From contig NZ_JALNZY010000056.1 of assembly GCF_023229105.1 (NCBI RefSeq), forward strand, positions 1 to 13,506: 13,506 nt of DNA, in the 5' to 3' direction. Source of the DNA: Sulfurimonas sp. (GTDB taxonomy: Bacteria > Campylobacterota > Campylobacteria > Campylobacterales > Sulfurimonadaceae). The notes under the pieces are model-generated. The model had not been told where the DNA came from and ran no database searches. It was given only the letters and a program-made list of their open reading frames with translations. This document shows, in pieces, positions 13,466 to 13,506 of the stretch; position 1 is the stretch's first letter, and each line of letters begins with the position of its first letter. The position numbers and the translations under genes are program-made.

Positions 13466-13506
13466 AATACTCGCTACTGCTATAAGTGCTTTATCACTCT
13501 TTGCTT
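13455..13506 (+). CDS. 5' end of a secreted protein gene (runs off the window)
   Basis: The ATG after repeat copy 3 opens a frame that is still open at the window end and encodes a signal peptide, MKKIILATAISALSLFA. Only 17 codons are visible, so the product cannot be named. In F-type operons traN, traG or traF-like genes would be expected around here. Confidence 0.7.
   Translation, partial: MKKIILATAISALSLFA

Noticed and set aside
1..13506. oriT, relaxase, CRISPR array, tRNA or insertion sequence
   Set aside because: I saw no spaced direct-repeat array, no tRNA-like cloverleaf, no transposase-like frame and no relaxase motif anywhere in the window.

Overview
This AT-rich window reads almost end to end as one plus-strand operon for an F-type (IncF-like) conjugative type IV secretion system. 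The AT-rich composition, the A/T-ending codons and the divergent but complete set of F-type proteins suggest a host in the Campylobacterota (epsilonproteobacteria such as Sulfurimonas, Sulfurospirillum or Arcobacter relatives). That placement is inferred from composition and style only. Whether the DNA is a plasmid or an integrated element cannot be decided here: no relaxase, oriT, replication gene or integrase is visible.

Layout: (1) 1-479 holds the 3' end of an unrecognised upstream gene with a probable reading-frame break. (2) 476-3303 is a pilus-assembly module: traW, traU, trbC and a periplasmic thioredoxin-like protein. (3) 3405-6480 holds the pilin and the inner-membrane/core genes traA, traL, traE, traK and traB. 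(4) 6477-7452 holds a small unrecognised secreted protein, then a TraV that appears to be split into two consecutive lipoproteins (47 and 136 aa). (5) 7455-10836 holds the TraC ATPase, TrbI and an S26-family (TraF-peptidase-like) signal peptidase. (6) 10833-13396 holds traH and a cysteine-rich, possibly TraN-like, secreted protein. (7) A further secreted protein starts at 13455 and runs off the window.

How the genes work together: TraA is the pilin; TraL, TraE and TraC belong to the inner-membrane assembly and energising complex; TraB, TraK and TraV form the envelope-spanning core channel; TraW, TraU, TrbC, TraH, TrbI and the thioredoxin-like protein belong to the periplasmic pilus assembly/retraction set; the S26 peptidase probably matures pilin or another exported subunit. 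Most junctions overlap by 1-22 bases, many as ATGA or TTGA, so translation is probably coupled throughout.

The main oddities are the split traV; a block of about 50 bp with an identical 14-bp core, repeated three times exactly 40 nt upstream of an ATG (before a vestigial mini-ORF ahead of traA, before traK, and before the gene at 13455); a perfect 11-bp-arm palindrome just inside traL after the pilin gene; a 17-bp direct repeat read in two frames plus a GC-rich 14-bp palindrome inside the second traV gene; and a frame break in the gene upstream of traW.
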